Source: CAYLSV01 sp964386435
Lineage (GTDB): Bacteria > Planctomycetota > Phycisphaerae > Tepidisphaerales > Tepidisphaeraceae
Direction: 5' to 3'
Length of the DNA stretch: 21,728 bases
Assembly (NCBI GenBank): GCA_964386435.1
Contig: CAYLSV010000057.1
Span: forward strand, 1-21,728
The position numbers were made by a program, and so were the translations under genes. The number at the start of each line of letters is the position of its first letter. The stretch's first letter is position 1. The notes beneath the pieces are model-generated. The model was not told where the DNA came from and ran no database searches. It worked only from the letters and a program-made list of their open reading frames with translations. This document shows, piece by piece, positions 1 to 7,563 of this stretch.

Positions 1-2
1 CC

Positions 3-1211
3 GTCCGCTGGCTGCAGGCCACCGCCGCCCTCGATGCCGAGGCCGTCGCCGCGGCGTCGGTGCCGGCGCAGGCCGAGGCGATGTGGCTGCGGATCGAGTT
101 CGTCCGCCGCATCCGCGACGACCTCAAGCCGCTGCTGGACCAGAAGTTCGGTCCCGCCGCCGAGCCCAACCCGCGGCTCTCCACCGACGTGCTGCCGGGC
201 GCCGCCGACCGCGCCCGCCGCGGCTTCGTCAACGTCCGCGGCGACGACGGCCGGCTGATCTTCCCGCCGCACGAGGACGCGTTCCCGCTCAACAGCGACC
301 TCGACGAGACGGACGAGCTGGCCCTGGCCCGCACCGCCGACGGCTGGCGGGTGGACGAGGTCACGCCGCGGCAAATCGCCCAGGCGCCGGCCGACCGGCG
401 GCTGTTGCGGCTGTTCGACGAGTTGCTCGCCGCCGTCCGCGCCGGCACCATCGCCGACCGGGCGACGGCCGAGCACGTCGCGTTGACGCTGGACGAGCTG
501 GCGGAGTTCCAGGTGCTCATCCTCGACGGCACAAACCTCGATTCGCCGAAAGAGCCGCCACCGCCCGTGAGGGTGGAGATCATCCGCGGCGAAGCCATCG
601 AGTTGGATGCCGAGCCGGCCGAAGAAGCCGGCCCGCCGCCGCTGGACCTCCCGGCGTCGGCGGCAGTCGATCGCACCTCGCCCGTCGCCGCGGCCAACGG
701 TTTCCGGGCCGCCCGACTCGCCGGCGACGAGGCAACCGCCCGAGCGCTGGCAATGCCGGGGCAGGAGGAACTCGCCGCCGCCGTTGCCTCGTTCTTCGCC
801 GCCCGATACGCCGAGGAGAACGCCCGCCGCCGCGCCGGGAACGCGTTGTCGCCGAATCTGTCCGCCGACCCCGCCCCGTACCAAACCGAGCACGTGACGC
901 AGGACGGCGCCGCCGCCACCATCGACACGGGCAACGGCCGCCCGATCCACCTGATCCGCGGCGACGACGGCTGGCGCGTCGACGTGGCCGCCAGCGTCGC
1001 CCCGGAACTTTCCGCCGCCGGCCCGGCCGTGGTGCGGCAGATGACCGAGTTCCGCCACGCCGTCATCAAGCGGATCGACGAAGGCCGCTTCCTCGACCGC
1101 AAGACCGCGTTGCAACTGACGATGAAGCTCGAAGACGCCGCCTGGGCCGCCGCCATGCTCGCCGGCGACGCCACCGCGGCGGATTATCAACGGGCAATCG
1201 ATGCACGGTGA
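3..1211 (+). CDS. Hypothetical protein with two repeated domains, 5'-truncated by the window edge
   Basis: The reading frame is open from the first complete codon at position 3, so the true start lies outside the window; a GTG at 60 is only an internal candidate. I do not recognise a named family. The protein holds two diverged copies of one module. Each has a D-G-W-R-V-D motif (codons starting at 339 and 966), followed some 30-50 residues later by a helix of the form I/V-x-x-G-x-x-x-D-R-x-T-A. The copies are separated by a Pro/Glu-rich linker (codons around 545-650). A third copy makes up the next gene downstream, so the two genes are probably related by duplication. There is no visible membrane segment in the part shown. 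The D-G-W-R-V-D strand would suit an NTF2-like or DUF4878-like fold, but that is inference. Confidence 0.75.
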   Translation, partial: VRWLQATAALDAEAVAAASVPAQAEAMWLRIEFVRRIRDDLKPLLDQKFGPAAEPNPRLSTDVLPGAADRARRGFVNVRGDDGRLIFPPHEDAFPLNSDLDETDELALARTADGWRVDEVTPRQIAQAPADRRLLRLFDELLAAVRAGTIADRATAEHVALTLDELAEFQVLILDGTNLDSPKEPPPPVRVEIIRGEAIELDAEPAEEAGPPPLDLPASAAVDRTSPVAAANGFRAARLAGDEATARALAMPGQEELAAAVASFFAARYAEENARRRAGNALSPNLSADPAPYQTEHVTQDGAAATIDTGNGRPIHLIRGDDGWRVDVAASVAPELSAAGPAVVRQMTEFRHAVIKRIDEGRFLDRKTALQLTMKLEDAAWAAAMLAGDATAADYQRAIDAR

Positions 1212-1250
1212 TTTCAACGAGAAGGCGGGGCGACAGATCGAGGCGGCGAA

Positions 1251-1532
1251 CGTCGCTGAAACCCCCACCGCCGTGGTGACGGCGGGGCTTCATCCGGTGC
1301 GAGGCTCACACGAATCGTGATTCGAGCACACGTTCTGTAGCTGCCGATACCCGATCCGCAGTGGCGACACAAACTCGTTTCGTGCAGCCGCAGCTTGGAC
1401 CGGATCGCGAAACCCGCCACGGCGGATCGGGGATCGGCAGCCACAACGACGCACTTTCGAACCAAGTGTTGTGCGAATTGCTCACCTCTTCGAAGCCCCG
1501 CCGTCACCACGGCGGATGGGGTTTTGGCGACG
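1251..1532. repeat. Long imperfect palindrome filling the gap between two related genes (REP-like pair A1)
   Basis: Outer arms 1251-1291 and 1492-1532 are inverted copies of each other, with 37 of 41 positions matching by eye. Each arm contains a hairpin with stem CCGCCGT/ACGGCGG and loop GGTG. Inner arms 1338-1366 and 1415-1443 are a second inverted repeat (26 of 29 matching). The sequence between outer and inner arms has diverged but stays roughly symmetrical, with the centre near 1391. The element occupies most of the 375-bp gene-free stretch 1212-1586. The open frame that crosses it (from 1395) lacks the local codon bias and is not called as coding. Confidence 0.8.
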
Positions 1533-1586
1533 CTTGAACGTGGCACACGCTGCCCGCCGTGGCATTCGGCTTGCGGCGGCGTTGGC

Positions 1587-2165
1587 ATGTTCGCCGTCGT
1601 GATGTTGTCGATGCTGTGCCTGGCGCCCGCCGATGTGAACCGCTCGACCGCCGCCACCCGGCCGGCGGACGCGGCGGAGGTGCGGCGGGTGGCGGTGGCG
1701 TACCTCGAGGCCGCCCAGCGGCGGGATCCGTCAGAAATCGCCCGGTGGGTGCTGCCGGAGCAGGCCGAGTTGGTGCGGCGGCGGTGGCAACAACGGGCGT
1801 TGCACAAGGACGTCTGGCTGCCGCTGCTGGAGGCGACGTTCGACCCAGACCCCGACCCGCCGGCGGCGGCGTTGGAGGGCGGCGAGGTGCGGGTCATTGA
1901 GCATCAACGACAGCACCCGATCGTCGTCCGTCGGGTGGACGACGGCTGGCGGGTCGACGTCGCCGCCACGCTCGACCCGCGGGTCTCGCCGCCCGATGTC
2001 CAGACGTTGCGGCTGGCGAGCGAGGATTTGGCGGTGCTGAGCGAGCGGATCGGGCAGGGCCTGATCGTCGACCATGAGACCGCCCGATCGCTGCTGAACG
2101 AGGCGGCCCACATCGCGATCACCCGGCAGCAGGTCGAGGCGATCGGCATGGCGTTGGGGCGGTAG
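1587..2165 (+). CDS. Hypothetical secreted protein with one copy of the D-G-W-R-V-D module
   Basis: The product is 192 residues from the ATG at 1587. The frame stays open further upstream, but that part runs through the palindromic repeat and lacks coding-type third positions. The N-terminus MFAVVMLSMLCLAPA is hydrophobic and resembles a signal peptide, although it lacks the usual basic residues, so the start could be wrong. The body (about residues 30-190) matches the modules of the preceding gene: D-G-W-R-V-D at the codon starting at 1941, then a helix with I-G-Q-G-L-I-V-D-H-E-T-A. No family is recognised. It ends 11 bp before purB on the same strand, so co-transcription is possible. No clear Shine-Dalgarno is seen. 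Confidence 0.72.
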   Translation: MFAVVMLSMLCLAPADVNRSTAATRPADAAEVRRVAVAYLEAAQRRDPSEIARWVLPEQAELVRRRWQQRALHKDVWLPLLEATFDPDPDPPAAALEGGEVRVIEHQRQHPIVVRRVDDGWRVDVAATLDPRVSPPDVQTLRLASEDLAVLSERIGQGLIVDHETARSLLNEAAHIAITRQQVEAIGMALGR

Positions 2166-2176
2166 ACTGTCGGCCC

Positions 2177-3616
2177 ATGTCGCTCGACCCGCACGCCGTG
2201 TATCAGTCGCCGCTCGTGAGCCGCAACGCCGGGCCGGAGATGCTGGCGTTGTTCGGGCAGCGGCACAAGATCGGGCTGTGGCGTCGGCTATGGGTGGAGC
2301 TGGCGGCGTGCGAGCGGGAGCTGGGGCTCACCCGCGTCTCGGCTGAGGCGGTGGCGGCGATGCGGGCGAAGGTCGACGACATCGACTTCGACCGGGCAAC
2401 CGAGCACGAGAAGCGGCTGCGGCACGACGTGATGGCCCACGTCCACACGTTCGAGGAAGCCGCCCCGGCGGCCAAGGGCGTCATCCACCTCGGGGCAACC
2501 AGCCAGTACGTGGTGTGCAACGCCGAGCTGATCACCTACCGCCAGGCGCTGCGGCACGTCGCCGGACAACTCGCGGCCGTCGTTGATGCCCTCGGCACGT
2601 TCGCCGCCGAGTGGAAGGATCTGCCCTGCCTCGGCTACACGCATTACCAGCCGGCACAGCTCACCACCGTCGGCAAGCGGGCGACGCTGTGGGCCCAGGA
2701 CTTCGTCGCTGATCTGGAGGAGGTGGAACATCGAATCGAGGCGATGAAGTTCCGCGGGGCCAAGGGCACCACCGGCACGCAGGCGAGCTACCTCGCGCTG
2801 TTCGACGGCGACCACGCCAAGGTGGAGCAACTCGACGCCATGCTGGCCGAGCGGTTCGGGTTCGAGGCTCGGTTCGCCGTCACCGGGCAGACGTACCCGC
2901 GGAAAGTCGACGCGCAGCTCGCCAGCACGCTCGCCGAGATCGCCGGCAGCGTCCACAAGTTCGCCAACGATGTCCGCCTTCTCGCCGGGAGCAAGCAGCT
3001 GGAGGAGCCGTTCGAGAAGGACCAAATCGGTTCCAGCGCGATGGCGTACAAGCGGAACCCGATGCGGTGCGAGCGGGCGACCGGGCTGGCCCGGTTCGTG
3101 ATCAGCTTGATGACCAGCCCGCACATGACCGCCGCCGAGCAGTGGTTGGAGCGGTCGCTGGATGACAGCAGCAACAAGCGGCTGGCGCTGCCGGAGATGT
3201 TCCTGGCGATCGACGGTTGCCTGCGGATCGTCACCAACGTCGCCCGCGGCCTGGTCGTTTACCCGAAGGTCGTCGCCAGCGTCGTCGCCGCCGAGCTGCC
3301 GTTCATGGCGACCGAGGACATCCTGATGGCCGCCGTCAAGGCCGGTGGCGACCGGCAGGATCTTCACGAAAAGATCCGCCAGCACAGCCAGGCCGCCGCG
3401 GCGAACGTGAAGCAACAGGGCGGGGAGAACGACCTGATCACCCGCCTGCAGCGAGACGAGGCGTTCGCCGGCATCGACCTCGCCGACGTCCTCGACGCCC
3501 GCCGCTACATCGGCCGCGCCCCCGAACAGACGACAGCCTTCGTCGCCGACGTCGTCGACCCGATCCGAGCACGCTACGAAGCAGCCGTCGCCACCGAGGC
3601 GACGCTGAAGGTGTGA
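2177..3616 (+). CDS. purB: Adenylosuccinate lyase
   Basis: This enzyme of the fumarase/aspartase superfamily releases fumarate at two steps of purine synthesis (SAICAR to AICAR, and adenylosuccinate to AMP) in the cytoplasm. The length, 479 residues, fits the longer adenylosuccinate lyase subgroup. Visible signatures are K-R-L-R-H-D-V-M-A-H near residues 79-88, H-L-G-A-T-S-Q-Y at 104-111, G-Y-T-H-Y-Q-P-A-Q at 153-161 (with the His used as acid/base in this family), and the superfamily signature G-S-S-A-M-A-Y-K-R-N-P at 285-295, the flexible loop with the catalytic Ser. ATG 2177 gives the expected N-terminus. The region just upstream has TAGACT eight bases before the ATG and no Shine-Dalgarno. 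No other purine gene is nearby. Confidence 0.96.
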   Translation: MSLDPHAVYQSPLVSRNAGPEMLALFGQRHKIGLWRRLWVELAACERELGLTRVSAEAVAAMRAKVDDIDFDRATEHEKRLRHDVMAHVHTFEEAAPAAKGVIHLGATSQYVVCNAELITYRQALRHVAGQLAAVVDALGTFAAEWKDLPCLGYTHYQPAQLTTVGKRATLWAQDFVADLEEVEHRIEAMKFRGAKGTTGTQASYLALFDGDHAKVEQLDAMLAERFGFEARFAVTGQTYPRKVDAQLASTLAEIAGSVHKFANDVRLLAGSKQLEEPFEKDQIGSSAMAYKRNPMRCERATGLARFVISLMTSPHMTAAEQWLERSLDDSSNKRLALPEMFLAIDGCLRIVTNVARGLVVYPKVVASVVAAELPFMATEDILMAAVKAGGDRQDLHEKIRQHSQAAAANVKQQGGENDLITRLQRDEAFAGIDLADVLDARRYIGRAPEQTTAFVADVVDPIRARYEAAVATEATLKV

Positions 3617-3666
3617 GCCAAGCCACGACGGCTTCATCAATGCCACGCAGTTTGTGCTGCGAGCAC

Positions 3667-3761
3667 CGCTGAGGCCCCCACCGCCTCGTAGAGGCGGGGC
3701 TACGCACTACATAGGAACGGGCGGAGGTAGCCCCGCCTCTACGAGGCGGTGGGGGCGTCGG
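3667..3761. repeat. REP-like inverted hairpin pair A2 between purB and a membrane protein gene
   Basis: Positions 3674-3703 and 3727-3756 form a perfect 30-bp inverted repeat separated by 23 bp. Each arm contains its own small hairpin, stem CCGCCTC/GAGGCGG with loop GTA (or TAC on the other strand). The left flank CGCTGAGG at 3667 resembles the ends of the other family members. The pair lies 50 bp beyond the purB stop and could also act as a Rho-independent-like barrier, but there is no T-run after it. Confidence 0.88.
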
Positions 3762-3862
3762 AGGCGGACGTAAGACGATTACGCGTCAGAATCTCTATAC
3801 AGCCGCTCCGTCGCTGGAGATTGGGGGCTGCGGTCTTTCCGTTAAGGTTGTATGTTGATTGC

Positions 3863-4552
3863 ATGTTGGCCCCGCTAAGTGCTGTGCGGCCGGCGGCTTC
3901 ACCTTCGGCCGTTGGCGTTGGATCCACCGAACCCCGGCGGTTGCTGTGGCTGCTGGGCGTGGGGCTGTTGGCGGCGGACCTCGCGTTCCTCGTTGGGCAC
4001 GTCGGCGTCAAGATGTCGTGGTGGGGCGAGGGGTGGAAGTGGTACCTGCACGTCGACGGCGGCTACCCGGAGCTGTTCCAGTACCTCAAGGCGTTCTGGC
4101 TCGCCGTCGGCTGCGTCGCGCTCGCCGGGCGGGGGCAGCGGTGGCTGATCGGGTGGGCGGTGCTGTTCGGGATGATCCTGATCGACGATTTGGCGCAGTT
4201 TCACGAGCGGCTGGGCCTGCTCTGGGGCGGCGAGGGCCGGTGGCTGGGGCTGCGGCGGCAGGACGTGGGCGAACTGCTGGCCCTCGGCCTCATCGGCGGC
4301 GTGGCCGTGATCGGCCCGCTCCTGGCGACTTGGCTGGGTGGCCCCCGCGTGCGCGGCTTCGCCCGCGCCATGCTCGCCCCGCTGGGGCTGCTGATCTTCA
4401 GCGGCGTGGTGGTCGATTTCATCCACGAGCACCAATGGATCGCGGCCCGACCGGCGCTGCACGCCGGCATGGTGCTGCTGGAAGATTTCGGCGAGCACCT
4501 CGCCCTCACCTGGGCCGTCCTCGCCGCCGCGGCGTGGTCGATCCGCCGCTGA
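3863..4552 (+). CDS. Polytopic membrane protein of unknown function with buried His/Asp/Glu motifs
   Basis: ATG 3863 gives 229 residues. The frame is open upstream to 3749, but that part overlaps the hairpin repeat. About six hydrophobic segments are visible, near residues 28-46, 75-90, 93-112, 137-158, 170-187 and 200-224. Polar residues cluster at or inside them: D108-D109-x-x-Q-F-H114-E115, D185-F-I-H188-E189-H190, and E207-D208-F-G-E211-H212. This pattern of three His/acid clusters on successive helices is what one expects for a metal site in a membrane enzyme or transporter, but I do not recognise the family. It stands alone between the hairpin pair and a DUF4058 gene, which starts 33 bp downstream. 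Confidence 0.82.
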   Translation: MLAPLSAVRPAASPSAVGVGSTEPRRLLWLLGVGLLAADLAFLVGHVGVKMSWWGEGWKWYLHVDGGYPELFQYLKAFWLAVGCVALAGRGQRWLIGWAVLFGMILIDDLAQFHERLGLLWGGEGRWLGLRRQDVGELLALGLIGGVAVIGPLLATWLGGPRVRGFARAMLAPLGLLIFSGVVVDFIHEHQWIAARPALHAGMVLLEDFGEHLALTWAVLAAAAWSIRR

Positions 4553-4575
4553 GCCGGGGCGGTTAGAATGGTCCC

Positions 4576-4579
4576 GGAG
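4576..4579 (+). promoter_or_regulatory. Shine-Dalgarno GGAG for the DUF4058 gene
   Basis: GGAG lies six bases before the ATG at 4586. It favours that start over the in-frame ATG at 4568, which would place this motif inside the coding region. Confidence 0.6.
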
Positions 4580-4585
4580 CCGCTT

Positions 4586-5362
4586 ATGCCCAGCCCCTTC
4601 CCCGGCATGAACCCGTACTTCGAGCAGCCTGGCGTCTGGCCGCATTTTCACAGCGCGATGCTCAACGAGTTCGTTATGCAGATGAGCTCGGCGTTGCCGC
4701 CGGGCTACTACGCGACTCAAGAAGTGATGTTGTTCATCCACGAGCCACCGGCGGCGCGGCGGCTGCTAGGACGAGCCGACGACGCGGTGGCAATCGGTGG
4801 TCCGGCAGGGACGGGCGGCGACACGTCTGCCGGCCTAGCGGTGACCGAGCCGCAAGCCGTCATGGATGTCGGCGAACCCATCGACATCGAGAAACACCGT
4901 TACGTCGAGATTCGCACCACAAGCGGCAAGCGGTTGGTCACGGTGATCGAGCTTTTGAGCCCGTCGAACAAGGTCGGTGGCGACCGCGAGGTTTACCTGT
5001 CCAAACGAAACGAGTTGGTGCTTGCCGGGGTGAACGTGCTGCAAATCGACTTGCTGCGGGGCGGGCCTCAACTTCTGCCGACGCCGACGGACCAGCCACG
5101 CTACAACGCGATGCTCATCCGTGGCAACGGGTGGCAGCGGGCCGACGTCTGGCTTTGGTCGCTGCCAGAGGCGTTGCCGGTGCTGCCCGTGCCGTTGCTT
5201 GAGCCGGACAAGGCGGTGGCCATCCCGCTGCGTGCGACGCTCGATGCGGTCCACGACAAGCACGGCTTCGCCGGCTGGCTTTACAGCGACCCGCCCCAGC
5301 CGCCGCTCACGGTGGGCGACGCGGCTTGGGCGGCGGAAGTGCTGGCCGGAATTGAACGCTGA
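4586..5362 (+). CDS. DUF4058 family protein
   Basis: The 258-residue product opens with MPSPFPGMNPYFEQPGVWP, the hallmark start of DUF4058 proteins, which are common in planctomycetes and cyanobacteria and have no known function. The conserved core follows: Y-V-E-I-R at 106-110, V-I-E-L-L-S-P-S-N-K at 120-129, K-R-N-E-L near 140-144 and Q-I-D-L-L-R-G-G at 153-160. The spacing of E108, E122 and K129 recalls a PD-(D/E)XK-like core, as in Uma2 proteins, but that is my inference and no catalytic role is established. The start at 4586 is supported by the family N-terminus and a GGAG motif. A second gene follows 41 bp downstream on the same strand. Confidence 0.88.
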   Translation: MPSPFPGMNPYFEQPGVWPHFHSAMLNEFVMQMSSALPPGYYATQEVMLFIHEPPAARRLLGRADDAVAIGGPAGTGGDTSAGLAVTEPQAVMDVGEPIDIEKHRYVEIRTTSGKRLVTVIELLSPSNKVGGDREVYLSKRNELVLAGVNVLQIDLLRGGPQLLPTPTDQPRYNAMLIRGNGWQRADVWLWSLPEALPVLPVPLLEPDKAVAIPLRATLDAVHDKHGFAGWLYSDPPQPPLTVGDAAWAAEVLAGIER

Positions 5363-5403
5363 GCGGCGTGGCGGGCGGTTGGCGGATTGGTACAATTGCG
5401 GCC

Positions 5404-6795
5404 ATGCCCGAGACTGCCGATGCCGCTGTGAAGAACCCGTTGTCCGACATTGTGTGGGAGCGCCAGCCGCAGGCGTCGGCGTTTGTGCGGGAAGTGGTGG
5501 ACGACCTTTGCGGCCGCAACGCGTTTGCCGCAGAGTTCGGGCGGCGGGTGGCCGAGGAGTCGGGCAACCGGCTGACGGACTTGGTCGACACGATTTTTCT
5601 GGGCAACAAGCCCGAGCGGGTGCAAACGGCCATCGACGCCGGCTGGCAGCAGGCCCGGAGCGAGCGGGGCTGGGATTTGTTTGCCCACCCCGGCGGCATG
5701 TTCCCGCGTGTCGCCGTTGATCCGCGGATGAGCGGCGAGACATTGCAGGTGGCGCTGAAGGTCGAGCGGGTCGCTGACCTTTTGCAGGCCCACGGCCTCT
5801 CGAAGAAGATCCTCGGCAAGCCGATGGGGCCCTACCGCTGGGCCGAGGTCCACAGCGACGGCCCGGCGACGCTGGCCGCCATTGAGCGGCACGGTCACGC
5901 CGGGCTCTTCGCCGAGCGGCAGGCGAAGCTCGACGACGTCGCCGAGATCAGCGAGCAGTTCCGCCTCCGCGATCGCCAGAGCTTCGCCGATGAGGAAGAA
6001 GCCTGGCTGAACCTGGAGACAATGGTGGCGAACGCCATCGACAAGCTCGGCCGTGACCTGGCGTGCGACGTTCTCTTCGCCGCCGAGCGGGACTACTGGC
6101 AAACCCGCAACGCAGCCGCCCGGTGGCAGAAGGGGCGGCAGGATCTGCTCGGCTTCGGCTGGGCGAACCACGACCACCACACCTACCGCTGTAGCCGCCG
6201 GAACTTCAAGCGGCTTGTGGCCCTGTGGGAGCAGCTCGGCTTCTTCTGCCGCGAACGCTTCAGCCCCGGCAAGCTCGCCGGCTGGGGCGCGCAGGTCATG
6301 GAGCAACCCGTCTGCGGCCTCGTCACCTTCAACGACGTCGACATCGACCCAGAGGAGCTCCTCGGCGACTTCGCCCACGACGGCCTGGACGACCGCACCG
6401 AACTCAAGACGGTCGGCCTCTGGTGCGCGCTGCACGGCGACAGCCTGTTCGAGGCCGGCATGCACCACCTCGAGTGCACGTTCGACTTCGAGAAGCTCCA
6501 GCAGCAGATGGAAGAGCGGGCCGGCATCACGACGATGAAGAAGTTCAGCGACTTCCCCCACCTCAAGCAGGCCTTCACCGAGGGCGAGCGCTGGAAGCCG
6601 GCCGAGGATCGCCTGGCCCGCTGCCTCGAACTCGGCCAGATCACCGAGCACCAAGCTGAGGACTTCCGCACCCGCGGCGCCCTGGGCAGCCACCTTGAAA
6701 ACCTCGAACGCAACGACGGCTTCAAGGGCTTCAACCAGGAAGGCGTGACGGAAATCATCCAAGCCACCGACCCCCGCAAACTCGCGGCGGTGTGA
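5404..6795 (+). CDS. Conserved hypothetical protein, possibly with a VOC/DUF1338-like metal domain
   Basis: The product is 463 residues from ATG 5404, the start that follows the non-coding gap after the DUF4058 gene. No family is recognised with certainty. No signal peptide or membrane segment is visible, so it is probably cytoplasmic. Two His-rich motifs stand out: N-H-D-H-H-T-Y-R-C-S-R at 255-265, followed by a helix ending E-Q-L-G-F, and G-M-H-H-L-E-C-T-F-D-F at 352-362. The sequence pattern D-H-x-x-Y-x-x-x, helix, L-G-F, strand is typical of vicinal-oxygen-chelate domains. It loosely resembles the DUF1338/2-oxoadipate dioxygenase family. That would make it a metal-dependent oxygenase or lyase, as a low-confidence guess. 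TACAAT lies seven bases before the ATG and there is no Shine-Dalgarno. Confidence 0.85.
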   Translation: MPETADAAVKNPLSDIVWERQPQASAFVREVVDDLCGRNAFAAEFGRRVAEESGNRLTDLVDTIFLGNKPERVQTAIDAGWQQARSERGWDLFAHPGGMFPRVAVDPRMSGETLQVALKVERVADLLQAHGLSKKILGKPMGPYRWAEVHSDGPATLAAIERHGHAGLFAERQAKLDDVAEISEQFRLRDRQSFADEEEAWLNLETMVANAIDKLGRDLACDVLFAAERDYWQTRNAAARWQKGRQDLLGFGWANHDHHTYRCSRRNFKRLVALWEQLGFFCRERFSPGKLAGWGAQVMEQPVCGLVTFNDVDIDPEELLGDFAHDGLDDRTELKTVGLWCALHGDSLFEAGMHHLECTFDFEKLQQQMEERAGITTMKKFSDFPHLKQAFTEGERWKPAEDRLARCLELGQITEHQAEDFRTRGALGSHLENLERNDGFKGFNQEGVTEIIQATDPRKLAAV

Positions 6796-6801
6796 GCCGG
6801 T

Positions 6802-7194
6802 TCAACCCGCGAGCACCGGCACCGGGTACTGCGAAATCATCTCGTCACGCGTGATGATCGTCAGTTGGTCCACGAGGGCTTGGGCGATCAGCAGACGGTC
6901 GAACGGATCCTTGTGGATCGTCGGCGTCGGCAGGTTGTACACGGCCATCGCATGTCGGATCGTGATCGGCAGCTCGGTGAAGCCGTTGCGCTGCATGAAT
7001 GCCGGTAGCTCCGGCTCGAACCTGAGTTTCGGCGGGTTGAGCGACGCCTTGATTGAAATCTCCCACGGCACCACGCTGCTGATGAACACGGTGTTCCGCC
7101 GGTCCGCAATCTCGCGTCTCGCCTGCTCCCGCACGAGCCGACGATCCTGCAGCCACCAGATCAGGATTTGCGTGTCAAGCAGGTAGCGCTTCAT
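6802..7194 (-). CDS. PIN-domain toxin (VapC-like ribonuclease)
   Basis: A 130-residue PIN-domain protein of the type II toxin-antitoxin kind, expected to be a Mg-dependent RNA-cleaving toxin. The N-terminus MKRYLLDTQILIWWLQD gives the first acidic residue D7. E45 follows in P-W-E-I-S-I-K, then H-K-D-P-F-D-R-L-L-I-A-Q-A (D96, D99), then I-T-R-D near D117. These are all the usual PIN active-site acids, so the toxin looks intact. The ATG overlaps the antitoxin stop by four bases (ATGA), which couples translation and holds the toxin below the antitoxin. The specific RNA target cannot be read from the sequence. Confidence 0.92.
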   Translation of the reverse strand: MKRYLLDTQILIWWLQDRRLVREQARREIADRRNTVFISSVVPWEISIKASLNPPKLRFEPELPAFMQRNGFTELPITIRHAMAVYNLPTPTIHKDPFDRLLIAQALVDQLTIITRDEMISQYPVPVLAG

Positions 7195-7535
7195 TCATCG
7201 GTCCCTGACTCTCCCGACGCCTTACCTCCGGCGAAGAGCTTCACCAACTCCTTTGCCGGTGGCAGTTCGAGGTTGTTTTCGTAGAATGCGTCTTCAACTT
7301 CCTTCGGCAATGGGGCGTTGAAGTCCTCCGCCATCCAGATCTTCCCCGCCCACTCGCCGCCCTCACGCGGTGGAAGCGGACTGTCCGGCGCTGCTTCTTC
7401 TTCGGGGCGGACAAGCTTCGCCACCACTTGGCCGCCGCGCACCACCGAAACGCTTTCGCCGTTCATGCGGTCAAGCTGCTCGATCAGATCGGCGATGCGT
7501 GTGGCCGGGTTGTCGAGGTCGAGGGTGGACATCAC
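7191..7535 (-). CDS. Phd/YefM-like antitoxin
   Basis: Cognate antitoxin of the PIN toxin, 114 residues from the ATG at 7535; the next codon is also ATG (7532) and is an equally good start. The first 50 residues (L-I-E-Q-L-D-R-M-N-G-E-S-V-S-V-V-R-G-G-Q-V-V-A-K-L) have the Phd/YefM DNA-binding pattern. The C-terminal half carries W-A-G-K-I-W-M-A-E-D-F-N-A-P-L-P, the toxin-binding tail typical of the antitoxins paired with this PIN subgroup. Such antitoxins usually bind their own promoter and repress the operon. The gene begins 28 bp after the stop of the radical SAM remnant on the same strand, so its promoter must lie in that gap or within the upstream gene. Confidence 0.88.
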   Translation of the reverse strand: MMSTLDLDNPATRIADLIEQLDRMNGESVSVVRGGQVVAKLVRPEEEAAPDSPLPPREGGEWAGKIWMAEDFNAPLPKEVEDAFYENNLELPPAKELVKLFAGGKASGESGTDE

Positions 7536-7563
7536 GCCATTGTCCGTTCACGTTGGGGCGGCG

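Noticed and set aside
1251..1532. CRISPR array or tandem repeats
   Set aside because: Only two inverted copies are present at each site, with no regular direct repeats or spacers; no cas genes are in the window.
1395..1586. Upstream extension of the second D-G-W-R-V-D gene
   Set aside because: It runs through one arm of the palindromic repeat and lacks coding-type third positions.
2288..3646. 452-codon open frame on - opposite purB
   Set aside because: purB carries all its family signatures; the antisense frame is a composition shadow.
3674..3756. The hairpin pair after purB as a Rho-independent terminator
   Set aside because: There is no T-run on either side, and the same unit occurs at other loci, one of them inside a gene.
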